Below are positions 55,005 to 63,839 of a DNA stretch of 64,000 bases, piece by piece. The stretch is from Enterovibrio coralii (GTDB lineage: Bacteria > Pseudomonadota > Gammaproteobacteria > Enterobacterales > Vibrionaceae). Position 1 is the first letter of the stretch, and each line of letters begins with the position of its first letter. Under the pieces are notes generated by a model. That model had not been told where the DNA came from. It did not search any database and saw only the letters and a list, made by a program, of their open reading frames with translations. The stretch is taken from NCBI RefSeq assembly GCF_001559595.1, contig NZ_LNTY01000006.1:1-64000 (forward strand), in the 5' to 3' direction. The translations under genes and the position numbers were made by a program.

Positions 55005-56111
55005 CTAGCTCTCAGTGCGTAAGCAGCGAGACACAGCGGACTGCCAGTGTATAAACAAGGGGTCACCTGCACGAATAGCTCTGAAGCTTTCGGTTTGTGG
55101 CAGTTGAACGAAGAAAGCGGTTTGAAGTTGCGGGCTTTCTGCCACCAATTGGCTGCGTGAGCCGTCAAAAAGTATTTCTTTGACTACCACATCAAAGCCG
55201 TTTTCTGCATGCGCGGGTTTGTCGTTTGGCAGGGAAATTCCAATCGCTTCGGGACGCACAAATACATCTACTTTATCGCCGACAGTCATACGATGGCTGG
55301 TGCTTGCCATTAGCTTTTCGCCATTCGCACCTGTAATGGTGGCGACCTGACCATTGATGTCAGCAACGGTGCCGGAGCGGTGATTGTTTTCGCCCACAAA
55401 TTTGGCAACGAAGGCGGTTTCTGGGGAGTAGTACAAGTCTTGCGGTGAACCGAGTTGTTCAAACTGGCCGTGATTCATCACCGCAACTTGATCGGACATC
55501 ACCAAGGCTTCGGACTGATCATGCGTGATATAGACGAAAGTGGTGCCGAATTCTTGTTGAAGATGTTTTAGCTCCACCTTCATTTGTTCACGAAGTTTTA
55601 GATCTAATGCGCCCAACGGTTCATCGAGCAACAGCACATCTGGGTTGAGTACCAAACATCGCGCAATGGCGATACGTTGCTTTTGACCGCCGGAGAGTTG
55701 AGAAATCTCTTTAGGACCGCTGCCGGATAACCCCACGCGTGCCAGCACCTTATCGACCTTTTTATCAATTTCATGCTTGGGTGTTTTTCTGCGGCGCAGA
55801 CCATAACCGATGTTCTCCGCCACCGTCATGGTAGGGAAGAGAGCCAAGTGCTGAAAGACCATGTTAACCGGACGACGGTTCGGCGCAATGTCGTTTACGC
55901 GTCCGCCTTTAATTATGATGTCGCCAGAAGTCGGCTGCTCAAAGCCCGCGAGCATTCGGAGCAAGGTGGTTTTGCCACAACCAGATGGGCCAAGGATGGA
56001 GAAAAAGCTGCCTTTTGGAACCGTCACGTTAACGTTATTGACGGCAATAAAGTCCCCAAAGGTTTTATTAAGCGACCGGCATTCGAGGTCGGGTGTTGCC
56101 TTGTCTGACAT
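55005..56111 (-). CDS. ABC transporter ATP-binding protein (PotA-like)
   Basis: A 368-residue ATPase. Walker A GPSGCGKTTLL (about residues 40-50), Q-loop, signature LSGGQKQRIAIARCLVL, Walker B VLLLDEPLGALD and the H-loop (THDQSEA) are all present. The C-terminal TOBE domain (after about residue 240, VFVRPEAIGISL) is typical of the CUT/POT importers. It drives the two permeases encoded downstream. An 84-base spacer with a hairpin separates it from the binding-protein gene. Confidence 0.94.
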   Translation of the reverse strand: MSDKATPDLECRSLNKTFGDFIAVNNVNVTVPKGSFFSILGPSGCGKTTLLRMLAGFEQPTSGDIIIKGGRVNDIAPNRRPVNMVFQHLALFPTMTVAENIGYGLRRRKTPKHEIDKKVDKVLARVGLSGSGPKEISQLSGGQKQRIAIARCLVLNPDVLLLDEPLGALDLKLREQMKVELKHLQQEFGTTFVYITHDQSEALVMSDQVAVMNHGQFEQLGSPQDLYYSPETAFVAKFVGENNHRSGTVADINGQVATITGANGEKLMASTSHRMTVGDKVDVFVRPEAIGISLPNDKPAHAENGFDVVVKEILFDGSRSQLVAESPQLQTAFFVQLPQTESFRAIRAGDPLFIHWQSAVSRCLRTES

Positions 56112-56150
56112 AGATACAACGCCTATGAATAATGCTTATATGAAGTGTTT

Positions 56151-56178
56151 AAACGGCCTGCAGAGAAACAGGCCGTTT
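56151..56178 (-). promoter_or_regulatory. Intercistronic hairpin between PotD- and PotA-like genes
   Basis: AAACGGCCTG and CAGGCCGTTT pair perfectly over an eight-base loop, just after the binding-protein stop. It may stabilise the upstream transcript or lower downstream expression. Confidence 0.6.
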
Positions 56179-56195
56179 GGGCGGAACAGTATTGA

Positions 56196-57257
56196 TTAGT
56201 TCGCTGCTTTCACGCGATCCAAGACGAGACCTTCCATCTCTTCTAGGCCAGCAGGTACAGTTGGGTACCATTTGATATTATCGATATCGGCTTGCGGGAA
56301 GCTCGCTTGGAACTGCGCTTTTGCAGTGTCATTGACGTAGTTGTCAGCACCTTTAGACGCTGTAAAGTTGCCCGCAGACTCGGTGATTTTGGCTGCAATT
56401 TCAGGTTGATTAACGAAGTTAATCCATTTGTATGCTGCATCGACGGCTTTCGACTTGCGAGGGATGGCGAAGGTATCAATCCAACCAAGTGCACCAGATT
56501 CTGGTGCAACGAAAGTGATGTCTGCGTTGTCGCGATTAACTTTCCAGCCGCCCGCGTCCCATGCCATAGCACCAACGACTTCACCAGAACGAACCAAGTT
56601 CAGCAGTTCGTCACCACCAGACCAATACGCTTTGACGTTCGGCTTACATTCAATGAGTTTTTGCTGCACTTTATCCAAGATCGCTTGGTATTTTGCTGGG
56701 GCGTTGTAGGCAGCAAAGGGGTCTTCACCCATGGCAAACGCAAAACCAATCAAGGTTGGGCGTTTTAGGCGATAAGAGACTTTGCCTTTGTACGCCGCAT
56801 CACATAGGTCGGTGTAATCTTTAATGCCGCCTGCTGTTTTGGTATCCACAACAAGGCCGCTGGTACCCCAAATATGTGGAACGCCATAAATATCGCCGTC
56901 CAACACAGTATTGGTCTTTGTGGCTTCCAGCATTGAAGGGATCAGCAAGCTGGTGTCGATTTTGGAAAGGTCGATTGGCTGGTAAATTTTAAAGTCACGC
57001 TGCGCGCCAGTGATACGGTCCTGACTCGGTTGAACAAGGTCAAAACCCGCACCTCGCGTTGCACGCAATTTAGAGATCATGTCCTCGTTGTTGGACTTGG
57101 TCACTTTTACGTCGATACCCGTTTCTTTTTGGAATTGGTCAATCACTTCTTGCGGAGCATAGCCACCCCAGGTAAGTAAGCGAAGTGTTTCTGCGTTAGC
57201 CGTTTGCGCCAGCAAAAGTGTACTGGCAGCCATGATAGAGAGTTTCACGCTGTTCAT
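56196..57257 (-). CDS. Polyamine-type periplasmic binding protein (PotD-like)
   Basis: A 353-residue exported protein with a signal peptide (MNSVKLSIMAASTLLLAQTANA) and mature start ETLRLLTWGGYAPQEVID. This is the opening of PotD/PotF proteins (RLLTWGGY). Further features: DLVQPSQDRITGAQ, GVPHIWGTSGLVVDTK, and the acidic WSGGDELLNLVRSGEV part near residue 222, where polyamine-binding acids usually lie. It delivers its ligand to the importer encoded downstream. The exact cation (putrescine, spermidine or another) cannot be read from the sequence. Confidence 0.92.
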   Translation of the reverse strand: MNSVKLSIMAASTLLLAQTANAETLRLLTWGGYAPQEVIDQFQKETGIDVKVTKSNNEDMISKLRATRGAGFDLVQPSQDRITGAQRDFKIYQPIDLSKIDTSLLIPSMLEATKTNTVLDGDIYGVPHIWGTSGLVVDTKTAGGIKDYTDLCDAAYKGKVSYRLKRPTLIGFAFAMGEDPFAAYNAPAKYQAILDKVQQKLIECKPNVKAYWSGGDELLNLVRSGEVVGAMAWDAGGWKVNRDNADITFVAPESGALGWIDTFAIPRKSKAVDAAYKWINFVNQPEIAAKITESAGNFTASKGADNYVNDTAKAQFQASFPQADIDNIKWYPTVPAGLEEMEGLVLDRVKAAN

Positions 57258-57828
57258 CTTATTTCCCTTTCGTCTTTTTCCGTAATCACAGTGTTTTGCG
57301 TACTTCTACAACAAGCACCCATCATGTTTAGCGGGAGGCTTTTTGCTTTGAACCGAACGGTACGATTGGCGTGTTATAAATTTATGACACGAATATAAAC
57401 TTGGTGTGAAGCAAAACTCGGAAAATAGAAATTGTTTGCAGGTATCGTGAAGCGTGTCTTGTTTTGTGGTGCATGCTGCTAAATTATGCAGACTGATTTT
57501 TTATGTCTTACGCCTCTTTTTCTCTCCCACATAATTGCGCTCCATTTGGCCATTTCGAAGATTTTTACGTTGTTTATTTTGATTACGTGAAGGGAAAACT
57601 TTGATCAATGCCAGAAAAACAGAAAAATCGTTTACGAATTTAATTGGGTGATTTTTGCGCGCAAACGGCTTTGATTACTGATAGAACACATACTCGGCGA
57701 GAGTTGTTTACAAATCGAAAACTCGAGACGAACGAAAATGGCTTTTCTTGTAGGAGTCGTCCTACAGGCAGAGGAAAAGTGATTTGATAATCTCTTTTGG
57801 CATATTTAGTCGTAAAGGAGATATATCT
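57258..57828. promoter_or_regulatory. Divergent promoter region with a TGTAGGA inverted repeat
   Basis: This 571-base region separates the PotD-like gene (-) from the TAXI gene (+). TGTAGGA (57749-57755), GTCG, TCCTACA (57760-57766) is a seven-base-arm inverted repeat 63 bases before the TAXI start, a candidate operator or leader hairpin. The rest shows no gene. Confidence 0.5.
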
Positions 57829-58800
57829 ATGAAAGGAAGCGTGCTGTTAGTTGGACTCGTGTCCGCGGTTTCCCTGCTTTCACCTGTTGGTCAGGCAGAA
57901 GCATCAGAAAAATTCATTACCATCGGTACCGGCGGTCAAACAGGTGTTTACTACGTTGCGGGTCAATCAATTTGCCGCTTTGTAAACCGCGGTGGCGATG
58001 AGCACAGCATCAAATGTAATGCGCCAGCAAGTGGTGGCGGCGTTGCAAACGTCAACGGTCTGAAAAGCGGCGAATACAATTTCGGTATCATGCAATCAGA
58101 TCACCAATACAAAGCACTTGAAGGCGTAGCTCCTTTCCAAAATTCCACGCCGATGGAAGATATTCGCGCAGTTTTCTCGCTTCAAAGTGAAGTATTTACC
58201 ATTCTGGCTCGCAAAGACGCTGGCATTAACTCTTTCGAAGATTTGAAAGGTAAGCGTGTGAACATTGGTAACCCAGGTTCAGGTCAGCGCGATACGTTTG
58301 AACAAATCATGGATGCGAAAGCGTGGCAGCCGTCAGTGTTCAAACTGGTTTCAGATCTGAAGCCTGCTGAGCAAGCGTCTGCGATGAGCGATAACAACAT
58401 CGATGCGATGAGCTACTTCGTGGGTCACCCAAATGGTGCGATTCAAGAAGCTTCAACCACAACAGATGCAGTGCTGGTACCAGTGACTGGTCCTGAAATC
58501 GACAAGCTGCTTGCCGAGCGCGCCTACTTCACCAAAGCGACCATTCCAGGTGGCATGTACCGCGGCAACCCTGAGCCAACGGAGTCTATCGGTGGTAAAG
58601 CGGTTCTTTCTACCACGGCAGATACTGACCCAGAGTTGGTGTACCAATTGGTGAAATCTGTGTTCGACAACCTAGACCGTTTCAAGCGTCTGCACCCAGC
58701 GTTCAAAGATCTCGACGAATCTGAAATGATCAAAGTCGGTCTGTCTGCTCCATTGCACGAAGGTGCGGCACGTTACTACAAAGAGCGCGGCTGGATTTAA
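57829..58800 (+). CDS. TAXI family TRAP solute-binding protein
   Basis: A 323-residue exported protein with a signal peptide ending GQAEA. The TAXI fold is clear: EKFITIGTGGQTGVYYVAGQSICRFV, CNAPASGGGVANVNGLKSGEYNFGIMQSD, and GKRVNIGNPGSGQRDTFEQIMDA. TAXI proteins feed fused TRAP permeases, some of which use carboxylates such as glutamate or 2-oxoglutarate. The ATG at 57829 has AAAGGAGAT upstream. A perfect inverted repeat follows the stop, before the permease. Confidence 0.92.
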   Translation: MKGSVLLVGLVSAVSLLSPVGQAEASEKFITIGTGGQTGVYYVAGQSICRFVNRGGDEHSIKCNAPASGGGVANVNGLKSGEYNFGIMQSDHQYKALEGVAPFQNSTPMEDIRAVFSLQSEVFTILARKDAGINSFEDLKGKRVNIGNPGSGQRDTFEQIMDAKAWQPSVFKLVSDLKPAEQASAMSDNNIDAMSYFVGHPNGAIQEASTTTDAVLVPVTGPEIDKLLAERAYFTKATIPGGMYRGNPEPTESIGGKAVLSTTADTDPELVYQLVKSVFDNLDRFKRLHPAFKDLDESEMIKVGLSAPLHEGAARYYKERGWI

Positions 58801-58824
58801 GTTCTAACCCTCCTGTTTGTAGCC

Positions 58825-58851
58825 AAGCTCTATAGCGTCGCTATAGAGCTT
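58825..58851 (+). promoter_or_regulatory. Intercistronic hairpin between TAXI and permease genes
   Basis: AAGCTCTATAGCG, one base, CGCTATAGAGCTT: a perfect 13-base inverted repeat with almost no gap, starting 24 bases after the TAXI stop. It can fold as a hairpin or bind a dimeric protein; no T-run follows. Confidence 0.7.
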
Positions 58852-58877
58852 ATTTCTTCGTTGTAAGTGAGAAAGTT

Positions 58878-61460
58878 ATGGATAACGCAATTTCCACACC
58901 CAAAGCCGATCTCTCCGCTGAAGAGCTTATCGCCCAAGATGTTGGTGCTCGTTTACCGACAGGCATCATGGAAAAAGCAATTGCAGGGCTGGCACTCTTT
59001 TGGTCACTCTTCCAACTCTGGATTGCATCACCACTGCCATTTATCGTCGGCTTTGGTGTATTGAATGATACTGAAACACGCGCTATCCACCTTGGCTTTG
59101 CGTTGTTACTCGCTTTTCTCGTGTTTCCCGCATTCAAACGCTCACCGCGTGACAGAGTGCCAGTGTCGGACATGATGCTTGGCTTGGTTGCCTGTGCGTC
59201 GTCCCTCTATTTGTTTGTGATGTATCAAGCACTGGCGCAACGCCCGGGTAGCTTGACCACAGAAGATTTCGTTACCGCGTTAATTGGTTTGCCGCTGTTA
59301 TTGGAAGCGGCAAGACGCGTGTTAGGCCCAGCACTGCCTGTGATTGCATTGGTCTTTATCGGCTACAGCTTGGCGGGTCCTTGGATGCCGGGATTGTTGT
59401 CCCACCGTGGCGTTCAGCTTGATGCGCTCGCTAACCACCAGTGGATCACCACAGAAGGTGTGTTTGGTATTGCGCTTGGCGTATCCACCAGTTTCGTTTT
59501 CCTGTTTGTATTGTTTGGTGCGCTCTTAGAACGTGCGGGTGCCGGACATTACTTTATTCAGCTTGCCTTTAGCTTGCTCGGTCACCTTCGAGGCGGACCT
59601 GCAAAAGCGGCGGTCGTTGCTTCAGGCCTTACAGGCTTAATATCTGGCTCTTCCATCGCCAACGTTGTGACGACAGGTACTTTCACCATTCCAATGATGC
59701 GCAAAGTCGGCTTCTCGCCAGAGAAAGCGGGCGCAGTGGAAGTGGCCTCATCTGTTAATGGGCAGATCATGCCACCTGTTATGGGCGCAGCCGCATTCCT
59801 AATGGTGGAATACGTCGGTATTCCGTATGTTGAAATCATCAAGCATGCGTTTTTGCCAGCCGCTATTTCCTACATCGCATTGCTATACATCGTGCATCTG
59901 GAAGCATTGAAGTTAGGTATGCAGCCAATTGATGCGGCGCGCTCTAAACCATGGCTTGCACGCCTTACTGGTTTTGCGTTTGGTGCAGCACTGGTATCGG
60001 GGTTATCGATGGCAGTCTACTACGGTCTAGGTTGGTTGAAGCCTGCACTGGGCGAGTTTGTGCTGCCGGGTATGGCTATGATTTTGGCCGTGGTTTACCT
60101 TGGTTTGCTGAAGGTCGCCGCGAGCAATGATCCGTTGCCAGCAGAAGATCCAGACGCACCGCTAGACCAATTGCCAGACACACGCGCTGTGCTGCTGTCA
60201 GGTTTGCATTACCTATTACCTGTTGTGGTTCTGGTTTGGTGTTTGATGGTAGAGCGTCTGTCTCCGGGGCTATCAGCATTCTGGGGCAGCATGATCTTGG
60301 TGGTGATTGTACTTACCCAACGTCCGCTATTGAGCTGGATGCGTAACGACAACAAGCATGACCACGGCACATTTAAAGACGGCATTATCGATCTACGCGA
60401 AGGCCTGATTGCGGGTGCGCGCAACATGATCGGCATCGGTATCGCCACGGCAACGGCGGGCATCATCGTAGGCGCGGTTTCTCAAACGGGCGTCGGTTTG
60501 GTGCTGGCAGATCTGGTTGAGATGCTGTCTATGGGCAACTTGCTGCTGATGTTGATGCTCACCGCATTGCTGAGTCTGATTCTTGGTATGGGTCTGCCGA
60601 CAACCGCTAACTACATTGTGGTATCAAGCCTTCTGGCTCCGGTGATTGTTACGTTGGGTCAACAGCATGGCCTGATTGTGCCTTTGATTGCGGTGCACCT
60701 GTTCGTGTTCTACTTCGGCATCATGGCTGACGTAACGCCACCTGTGGGTTTGGCCTCGTTTGCTGCTGCTGCGGTATCCAAAGGCGACCCAATCAAGACA
60801 GGTTTAACCGCGTTTTACTACAGCCTGAGAACGGCAGCACTGCCATTCTTGTTTATCTTCAACACCGACTTATTGTTGATTGATGTTAGCGTGGGGCAGG
60901 GCATTGTCATTTTCATTGTCTCTACCATTGCAATGCTGATATTCGCCTCCGCCACGCAAGGGTGGTTCCTCACTCGTAACCGCTGGTATGAGAACGTGTT
61001 ACTGCTGCTGGTGGCCTTTACCTTGTTCCGTCCAGGTTATTGGGTAGATCTTGCTATTGACCCTTATGAGTCAAGTAATCCAGCGCAACTGGTACAAACC
61101 TTGGAACCATTGGATGAAGGCTCAATCCTCAGAATGCGTATCTCTGGTGAAGATGCTGTTGGCAAGATGCGTGAATTCTCTGTGTTGATGGAAGTCCCGG
61201 CAGGCGAAACCGGACAAGATAAGCTGGATGCACTGGGTATTGAGACCTACCAGCAAGACGGTCAGACGCTGATCGACATCGTTTCGTTTGCTAGCCCTGC
61301 GGAAGCAGTAGGCCTGCAGTTTGATCAACAAATTGTGGATGTTCGCACCCCAGCAGAACGCTTCCGTAAAGAGTGGATGTGGATTCCTGCACTGCTGCTA
61401 TTCGGTCTGGTGGTTTGGATGCAACGCCGACGCGTAAGCTTGTCTGCAGTAGCAGCGTAA
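58878..61460 (+). CDS. Fused TRAP permease (4TM/12TM)
   Basis: An 860-residue permease in which DctQ- and DctM-type parts are joined, as expected for TAXI systems. About 16-18 membrane segments. Recognised parts: GALLERAGAGHYFIQLAFSLLGHLRGGPAKAAVVASGLTG, SSIANVVTTGTFTIPMMRKVGF, ASSVNGQIMPPVMGAAAFL, and GLPTTANYIVVSSLLAPVIV. A C-terminal soluble part of about 140 residues (MRISGEDAVGKMREFSVLMEVP) looks like the extra domain seen in some long TRAP permeases. It lies 77 bases after its binding protein. Confidence 0.93.
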   Translation: MDNAISTPKADLSAEELIAQDVGARLPTGIMEKAIAGLALFWSLFQLWIASPLPFIVGFGVLNDTETRAIHLGFALLLAFLVFPAFKRSPRDRVPVSDMMLGLVACASSLYLFVMYQALAQRPGSLTTEDFVTALIGLPLLLEAARRVLGPALPVIALVFIGYSLAGPWMPGLLSHRGVQLDALANHQWITTEGVFGIALGVSTSFVFLFVLFGALLERAGAGHYFIQLAFSLLGHLRGGPAKAAVVASGLTGLISGSSIANVVTTGTFTIPMMRKVGFSPEKAGAVEVASSVNGQIMPPVMGAAAFLMVEYVGIPYVEIIKHAFLPAAISYIALLYIVHLEALKLGMQPIDAARSKPWLARLTGFAFGAALVSGLSMAVYYGLGWLKPALGEFVLPGMAMILAVVYLGLLKVAASNDPLPAEDPDAPLDQLPDTRAVLLSGLHYLLPVVVLVWCLMVERLSPGLSAFWGSMILVVIVLTQRPLLSWMRNDNKHDHGTFKDGIIDLREGLIAGARNMIGIGIATATAGIIVGAVSQTGVGLVLADLVEMLSMGNLLLMLMLTALLSLILGMGLPTTANYIVVSSLLAPVIVTLGQQHGLIVPLIAVHLFVFYFGIMADVTPPVGLASFAAAAVSKGDPIKTGLTAFYYSLRTAALPFLFIFNTDLLLIDVSVGQGIVIFIVSTIAMLIFASATQGWFLTRNRWYENVLLLLVAFTLFRPGYWVDLAIDPYESSNPAQLVQTLEPLDEGSILRMRISGEDAVGKMREFSVLMEVPAGETGQDKLDALGIETYQQDGQTLIDIVSFASPAEAVGLQFDQQIVDVRTPAERFRKEWMWIPALLLFGLVVWMQRRRVSLSAVAA

Positions 61461-61480
61461 CAATCGAAAAAATCCCCTGC

Positions 61481-61518
61481 AAAAAGCCCTGTAACGCTAA
61501 TGCGTTCAGGGCTTTTTT
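61481..61518 (+). terminator. Rho-independent terminator of the TAXI operon
   Basis: AAAAAGCCCTG, then AACGC, loop, GCGTT, then CAGGGCTTTTTT: a long stem with a T-run, 20 bases after the permease stop. Confidence 0.88.
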
Positions 61519-61566
61519 ATATAATTCTGTATCTATATTGCGGTCTGAGTGCTGCCTACCTAAGAC

Positions 61567-61953
61567 TCAATCGATCGTTTCAAAGTGAAACTTGTATTTA
61601 CTGACGCCTTCGATTCGGACGCCTTTCTCTCGCAGTTCAAGGTACTGTTGAATCTTGATCGTTCTGAAATCCATCGCTTTCAGAGCAAGGATTATCCGCA
61701 GTTCATCCATTGACCGTGACTTAGCTTCAGAGCTACAAGTGCCGCAAACAACATGTGCCTTTTCCTTAAAGCCCACCTTGTTCAGCCAGTTCAGCTCTTT
61801 GGTTTCTTTGCGGTTGCCGCAGAAGTAGCAGAGATTGTCCTGCTTCAAAGCAGCTTCTTCCCTTAACGCTTTAGGGCTTGGCGATTTGGCAGGTGCGGTG
61901 GTGTTCGGTTTCTTACCACCACTAAACGCAGAGAACTGGACGATATTAGACAT
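61567..61953 (-). CDS. Zinc-binding hypothetical protein
   Basis: A 128-residue protein. A low-complexity N-terminus (about 35 residues, with KSPSPKAL) is followed by NLCYFCGNRKE and VVCGTCSSEAKS, two CxxC pairs 26 residues apart that should hold one zinc. A helical C-terminal half follows. It resembles HNH-type or treble-clef folds in spacing only. Function unknown. It lies between the TAXI operon (convergent) and the regulator downstream. Confidence 0.65.
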   Translation of the reverse strand: MSNIVQFSAFSGGKKPNTTAPAKSPSPKALREEAALKQDNLCYFCGNRKETKELNWLNKVGFKEKAHVVCGTCSSEAKSRSMDELRIILALKAMDFRTIKIQQYLELREKGVRIEGVSKYKFHFETID

Positions 61954-62064
61954 TTGGGTTGCTCTTATTCACAAAGGTCAACAGACCCTAAAAGGTATAA
62001 GGAGCATTATTTTCATGTGCATTCAAATAGTCAAATGTCTGTTTGGTTACTGAGCCCATTGCGT

Positions 62065-63839
62065 TTAAGCGGTTTCTTTCTCTAATACCAGTTGACGACC
62101 AAGTGCTTCAGGCGAAAATCCGCTTAACAAGCGCACGCATTCAATGTCGTTGTGGACGCCCAGTTTCTGGAAGATCCTTGTCTTGTAGGTGCTGACCGTT
62201 TTGAAGCTGATGTCTAAATCGCGGGCTATTTTCTTGCACGCTTCCCCTTGGTAAATCTGGTTCAACACCACTTTCTCTTGCGAAGAGAGACGCGAGAGCA
62301 CATCCAGCTCTTTTTCCAAACTGAGGTGGCTTTTTATGAGTCGCTTGATTTTCACTGCGCTGAGGTGAGAAGCATCCTGATAGTAGAGATTCTCAGGAAT
62401 CCTTGGTTCGACATAGTTCTCATGAAGCACAAACAAGTGGGATGCGTTTGGGCTCTCTGCGATCAACCTTTCTACTTCACGGCGATGGCTCTCATCACAG
62501 ATAACGAAGCTTATCGCCTTGTCAGAGAAAAGCTGCTTGGCTTTTTTACGCGTTGAAGCGGTGAGTACGGTGAAATCTGCACTTTGAAGCTCTAGCGACT
62601 TCTTCAGGCTCGCAAGACGAGAAATGCGGGTATCGACCAGCAATACGGTCGTGCGCTTTTTGGCGCGTTTAGTTGGGCGGCGAGTCGTATTCGAGTTTGC
62701 CATTAAGCGAGTGAGTTTAGTGATGGTCACCGGCTTTGATAGCAAACGGCCTTGCGCGTAATCGACCTTGTTTTGCTTGAGGTATTCCAAGGTGGCAATA
62801 TCTTCCACACCTTCAGCAACGCAGCGAAGCCCCAGCGACTGCGCGACGGAAATGGCACCAAAGACAATTTGCTGACTGCCGTAGTGTTTCATCGCCTTTT
62901 TTACATAGGAGCGGCTTACCTTTAACTCGGTAACAGGCAAGCTCGTGAGTTGGCCGTAGGGGTTGGTCCCATTGCCAAAATTTTCGATAGCGAAACCCAC
63001 GCCGAGTAACTTGAGGTTAGTGATGTTGATGAGTGCGTCGAGCACATCGAGACAGTCAGCGTGTTCGTTGATTTCGAGCGTCAGTTTTTTAGGGTTAAAA
63101 CGAAATTCATTAAGGACATCGGCGACTGACGAGCAAAACGCTTTATCACTAAGCGTGTTTTTCGAAACGTTGATAGAGAGGTTGATATCGAGAGACGACA
63201 AGGTCATATCGAGCATCGCCATTCTCAAAGAGGTAAAAAATAGCGTATGTTCCAACCCATTTCTTTCAATGAATGGCTGACGTTTGTTGGCATACACCAG
63301 CACGCCATCGAGGGTTCTTATTCTCGGTAGTACCTCTACAGCCGCCACTTTGTTGGTGCGAATGTCATATTGAGGTTGATAGTAATTAACCAAACCATGT
63401 TTAAACGCGGTGAGAAGCTGCTCATCTTCACTGTCGTCGAGGATGATGCGTCCTTTGCTTGCGCCAGGCGAAGGGCATGAGAGATGACGGTTTCTAACGC
63501 GTCAGCATTATAGGTGTTGTGAATTCGCTCAATGCTGTCCGCACCCGCAATGCGGCAAATTTGCGTCGTTACCCCAGTGAGGCGGTCATCTTGACGACAA
63601 GAAAGCACAACGGCAACGCAGTTATTGTTTGCTTTCAGAAGGGAAAGAGAAGCACTGACATCCGCTGCATTTTTGGCGACGTATTTGCTGTCATACAAAA
63701 TGACAACATCACTATTGCTGAGGGTTTCGAGCTCTGACAATTGAACAAACAAGCTGCCGTGGTAAAGCGATGAAAGCGTTAAGTTGCTTGTTATCTTGTT
63801 GCGCTTGTCTTCTTTTGTGTAAGCCACACACACTTTCAT
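62065..63839 (-). pseudogene. Response regulator with degenerate EAL and LuxR HTH, frameshifted
   Basis: A protein of about 591 residues. The first frame (63839-63336) opens MKVCVAYTKEDKRNKI, a receiver-like domain. One base is missing at about 63465 (CTGGCGCAAG; one extra G restores LAASKGRIILDD), then VNYYQPQYDIRTNK opens an EAL-type domain. Catalytic residues are changed: EAL reads EVL, DDFG reads ENFG, and the LKIDRS aspartate reads LKVSRS, so hydrolysis is unlikely. A second receiver-like domain (TTVLLVDTR, VICDES) and a LuxR HTH (LSSQEKVVLNQIYQGEACKKIARDLDISFKTVSTYKTRIFQKLG) follow. The order resembles VieA of V. cholerae with an extra receiver. It probably binds c-di-GMP or partners rather than degrading it. 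Confidence 0.85.
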
